Shown here one piece after another: positions 61,741-64,000 of a DNA stretch of 64,000 nucleotides. This DNA is from an uncultured Clostridia bacterium. GTDB lineage: Bacteria > Bacillota > Clostridia > Christensenellales > UBA1242. Location: the NCBI GenBank assembly GCA_934747775.1, contig CAKVHA010000007.1:1-64000 (forward strand), given 5' to 3'. Below the pieces are notes generated by a model, which was not told where the DNA came from, did not search any database, and worked only from the letters and a program-made list of their open reading frames with translations. Positions within the stretch are counted from its first letter, which is position 1, and the number at the start of each line of letters is the position of its first letter. The position numbers and the translations under genes are program-made.

Positions 61741-63294
61741 TTACTTATAACTACTTGGTAGATCGTTTTCAATTAAAACAACCGCATTATGAAATTTAGT
61801 AAACTCTACATCTTTAAAACAATTCACATAACTTATTTTTTCTTTATCAATCCCACCTTCAATTAAGCCTTCAGTAATTGCTTTTTTGTTCACTTCATTT
61901 TCCACAACAACAAAATTAGCAACACCGGCTATTTGTCTTCCAAATTCTTTATTAAGTTCATACTGCATTACACCCATTTCAACAAAACCAGGCGTAATAA
62001 CAATTCTAGTTATGTTTTTATAACCTTCCAAGACCTTTAAAGAACATCTGGCGGTTACAGGGTTTGAGTTATATCCGTTGTTAATTACAGTAACATTATT
62101 AGGAAGCTTTGAAATTTCCAATCTGCTTTCCACCTGCTCCAGCTCACCAATAGCGGTTATAATCTGTTCAATATCAACATTGAGCTTTAATGCAAGTGCC
62201 ACAGAAACACAAATATTAACGGCGTTATGTTCACCAAGCAATTTAGTTTCAACTTTATATTTTTTACTAGAACCACGAATATACAAATCAAAAACACTTA
62301 TACCATTTTCAAAAACATAGTTTTCATACCAAACGTTTTGTTTAACACCAGCAGAAACGTACTCACCATTAAACAAATCTTTTGCCCTACAAACTAACTC
62401 ATTGTAACAATTAAAAACCATAAGCCCATTACCATTAAGATTGTTTTGAAGTTCACACTTGGTTTCAAAAATTGTTTCAATATTATTAAATGTATCTAAG
62501 TGTTGCAATCCAATAGCTGTTAACACTCCAACATCAGGTTTAAACCACCTACACAGTTGTTTTATTTCACCTTTCTTTTTTGCGCCCATTTCAAGTATTA
62601 AATAATCAACATTTTTTAAGTCAGTTTCATTAATCGCCTTACAAATTCCGTTAGGTGTATTATAACTTTTAGGTGTCATAACAACATTATATTTTTTTAA
62701 TAAAATTCTGTACAATATATTTTTAACACTGGTTTTTGCAAAACTTCCAGTTATCGCAATTATTTTTATATTATATTTATTAATTTTCATTCTTGCTTTT
62801 TTGATGTTGTTTTTCAACAAAACATATTCGAAAACACAATTTATTACAAAAACAAAAACAAACAATAACCACATATTTATTGTCAATAACAAAAAGTAAT
62901 TACTATATTTATTAGTTGTTTGTGACAATATGTATAATGTTAATGACAATAACACAAATAATATGAAAAAACAATAAAATTTAAAAATTCTTTTAGTACA
63001 TATATATCTATTAATATTACATAAACATTTCCTAATATAAAATATTCCAAAAGTTAAATAATAAATGGAAAACAGCAGCAAAAAAGGTTTAAATGAAATA
63101 TTAAATATAAATAAGATGTTTAACAAAATTATTACAGCTACATTAATCAAAAACAGTTTGCTATTTTTGTATTTATTTTTAACATAAGAAAAATAATTGT
63201 AACCATTAACTTGCAATAATGATAAATTATATTGCAGTTCAAAAACAAAGTATAAGATGGAATAAAGTATGATTGAAATTATGTTTAATATCAT
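61741..63294 (-). CDS. Membrane-anchored MurF-like Mur ligase
   Basis: 517 aa. The first ~160 residues are four or five membrane helices in place of the normal MurF N-terminal UDP-binding domain. A Mur ligase core follows: P-loop ITGSFAKTSVKN (183-188, where the usual Gly before Lys is Ala), YNTPNGICKAINET, LILEMGAKKKGEI, TAIGLQHLDTF, GEHNAVNICVSVALAL, and NNGYNSNP. Probably ligates a peptide or amino acid to a lipid-linked or soluble precursor at the membrane. Next to a Ddl-family ligase and an alpha/beta hydrolase; 12 bp from the latter. Confidence 0.82.
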   Translation of the reverse strand: MILNIISIILYSILYFVFELQYNLSLLQVNGYNYFSYVKNKYKNSKLFLINVAVIILLNILFIFNISFKPFLLLFSIYYLTFGIFYIRKCLCNINRYICTKRIFKFYCFFILFVLLSLTLYILSQTTNKYSNYFLLLTINMWLLFVFVFVINCVFEYVLLKNNIKKARMKINKYNIKIIAITGSFAKTSVKNILYRILLKKYNVVMTPKSYNTPNGICKAINETDLKNVDYLILEMGAKKKGEIKQLCRWFKPDVGVLTAIGLQHLDTFNNIETIFETKCELQNNLNGNGLMVFNCYNELVCRAKDLFNGEYVSAGVKQNVWYENYVFENGISVFDLYIRGSSKKYKVETKLLGEHNAVNICVSVALALKLNVDIEQIITAIGELEQVESRLEISKLPNNVTVINNGYNSNPVTARCSLKVLEGYKNITRIVITPGFVEMGVMQYELNKEFGRQIAGVANFVVVENEVNKKAITEGLIEGGIDKEKISYVNCFKDVEFTKFHNAVVLIENDLPSSYK

Positions 63295-63305
63295 TTAAAT
63301 TTTCC

Positions 63306-64000
63306 TTACAAATAAGATTGCAACAAGTGCACAAAGTTTAAATAATTTTCCAAATAACAAAAATGTCCTGAATTTTTATATATGTATAATCTCGAATTTT
63401 TGATATTTTTATTTAATGATTTTGCCATATACATAGGCGTAGATTTATCCAACTCACCCCACACAAGTAATGTTTTACTTTCTATTTTATTCAACAAATA
63501 TCTTAGATTTTGATTTACTATTTTTACATATGCTTGCTTTTGAAAATTGTCTAATTTTTTATATTCATCGCTTCCATATTTTAATAAATTTTTAGAATTA
63601 ACAATTTTTCTTTTAACTAAAAATTTACAAAATTTATACTTAAAAACTTTATAGTAATAACTTAACCCCCTACGCGGTTTTAACCCTGCACTATCCACCA
63701 ACACAAGTTTTTCAATTTCAATATCAAACAAACTAGCAAGAATTATTGCCACACGACCACCAAACGAGTGAGCAACTATACTAAGCTTTTTTATACCTTT
63801 TGCTTGTAAAAACAAAAACAACTGCATAGCATAATCGTAGCTATCCAATTTTACATTTGGATATTTACTTTTTCCAAAGCCGTAAAAATCAACCAATATT
63901 GTTTTGTGATTTTTTGAAATTGTTTCGGCAACATTGAAAAAAGAGTTAATGCTACCGCCCCAACCATGCAGGAACAGAACACAACTCTCACTATTTCCAA
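63306..64000 (-). CDS. Alpha/beta hydrolase (partial, runs off the window end)
   Basis: The frame stays open to base 64000. Near the edge it reads CVLFLHGWGGSIN (oxyanion hole), then DFYGFGKSKYPN, nucleophile elbow AHSFGGRVA, acid in LVWGELDKSTP, and His in NSGHFCYLEN: a complete catalytic triad. No signal peptide can be judged, since the start is outside. In the MurF/Ddl-type cluster it could process a peptidoglycan precursor or antibiotic. Immediately upstream of the MurF-like gene (minus strand), in one operon. Confidence 0.85.
   Translation of the reverse strand, partial: GNSESCVLFLHGWGGSINSFFNVAETISKNHKTILVDFYGFGKSKYPNVKLDSYDYAMQLFLFLQAKGIKKLSIVAHSFGGRVAIILASLFDIEIEKLVLVDSAGLKPRRGLSYYYKVFKYKFCKFLVKRKIVNSKNLLKYGSDEYKKLDNFQKQAYVKIVNQNLRYLLNKIESKTLLVWGELDKSTPMYMAKSLNKNIKNSRLYIYKNSGHFCYLENYLNFVHLLQSYL

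Noticed and set aside
1..64000. CRISPR arrays, insertion sequences, rRNA operons
   Set aside because: No spaced direct-repeat array, transposase frame or rRNA-like sequence found on either strand.

Overview
The window comes from a low-GC, Gram-positive (Firmicutes/Clostridia-type) chromosome, probably an anaerobe with some capacity to sporulate. Evidence for this includes the lepA-hemW-hrcA-grpE-dnaK-dnaJ-rsmE-mtaB heat-shock cluster with a CIRCE operator, the dnaG-rpoD-trmK operon, RNase J, a pro-sigma-K-like sigma factor, a PdaB-like deacetylase, and class A RNase P RNA. Promoters are very regular (TTGxxx-17-TATxxT), most genes have a GGAG-type ribosome-binding site, and a few appear leaderless.

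Layout. 1-12.9 kb (minus): the heat-shock/translation cluster, lepA to mtaB. Two tandem paralogous orphan genes sit where prmA is usually found, and three small orphan genes with their own promoters lie between hemW and hrcA. 13.1-17.4 kb (plus): a GDPD-like protein that has lost its catalytic residues, a small membrane protein (minus), and an ABC importer of the nitrate/sulfonate/thiamine-precursor class. 17.4-22.6 kb (minus): a YkvI-like transporter, then the dnaG-rpoD-trmK-zinc-ribbon operon. 22.8-23.6 kb: tRNA-Arg(CCT) and a 20-codon hydrophobic micro-ORF. 23.6-28.9 kb (plus): an RsmF-like methyltransferase, folD, two membrane proteins, rarA. 28.9-37.2 kb (minus): rnpB, an orphan, a lipoprotein, sigK, a U32/TrhP-like tRNA hydroxylation protein with TrmR, RNase J with a structured leader, and a membrane protein.

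37.3-49.5 kb is the most unusual part: a compact, terminator-bounded cassette of podovirus-like virion genes (large terminase, probable small terminase, portal, scaffold, HK97-fold capsid protein, adaptor, tail-nozzle-like protein, two holin-like proteins). It has no recognisable integrase, replication, lysin or tail-fibre gene. A sigma-region-4/ArpU-like regulator sits next to it, with a LexA-like box and TACAAAA repeats in its upstream region. Two predicted surface-anchored proteins with SH3-like or propeller-like ectodomains flank the regulator. The arrangement suggests a domesticated, gene-transfer-agent-like or strongly reduced prophage element.

52.4-58.5 kb (minus): a two-OB-fold SSB-like protein, a PdaB-like deacetylase, and topoisomerase IV subunits. 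58.7-64 kb: a visibly more A+T-rich peptidoglycan-precursor group (MurG-like, a truncated SOS-box regulator, a D-Ala-D-Ala ligase family protein, a membrane-anchored MurF-like ligase, and an alpha/beta hydrolase that runs off the window). No CRISPR array, insertion sequence or rRNA was seen.
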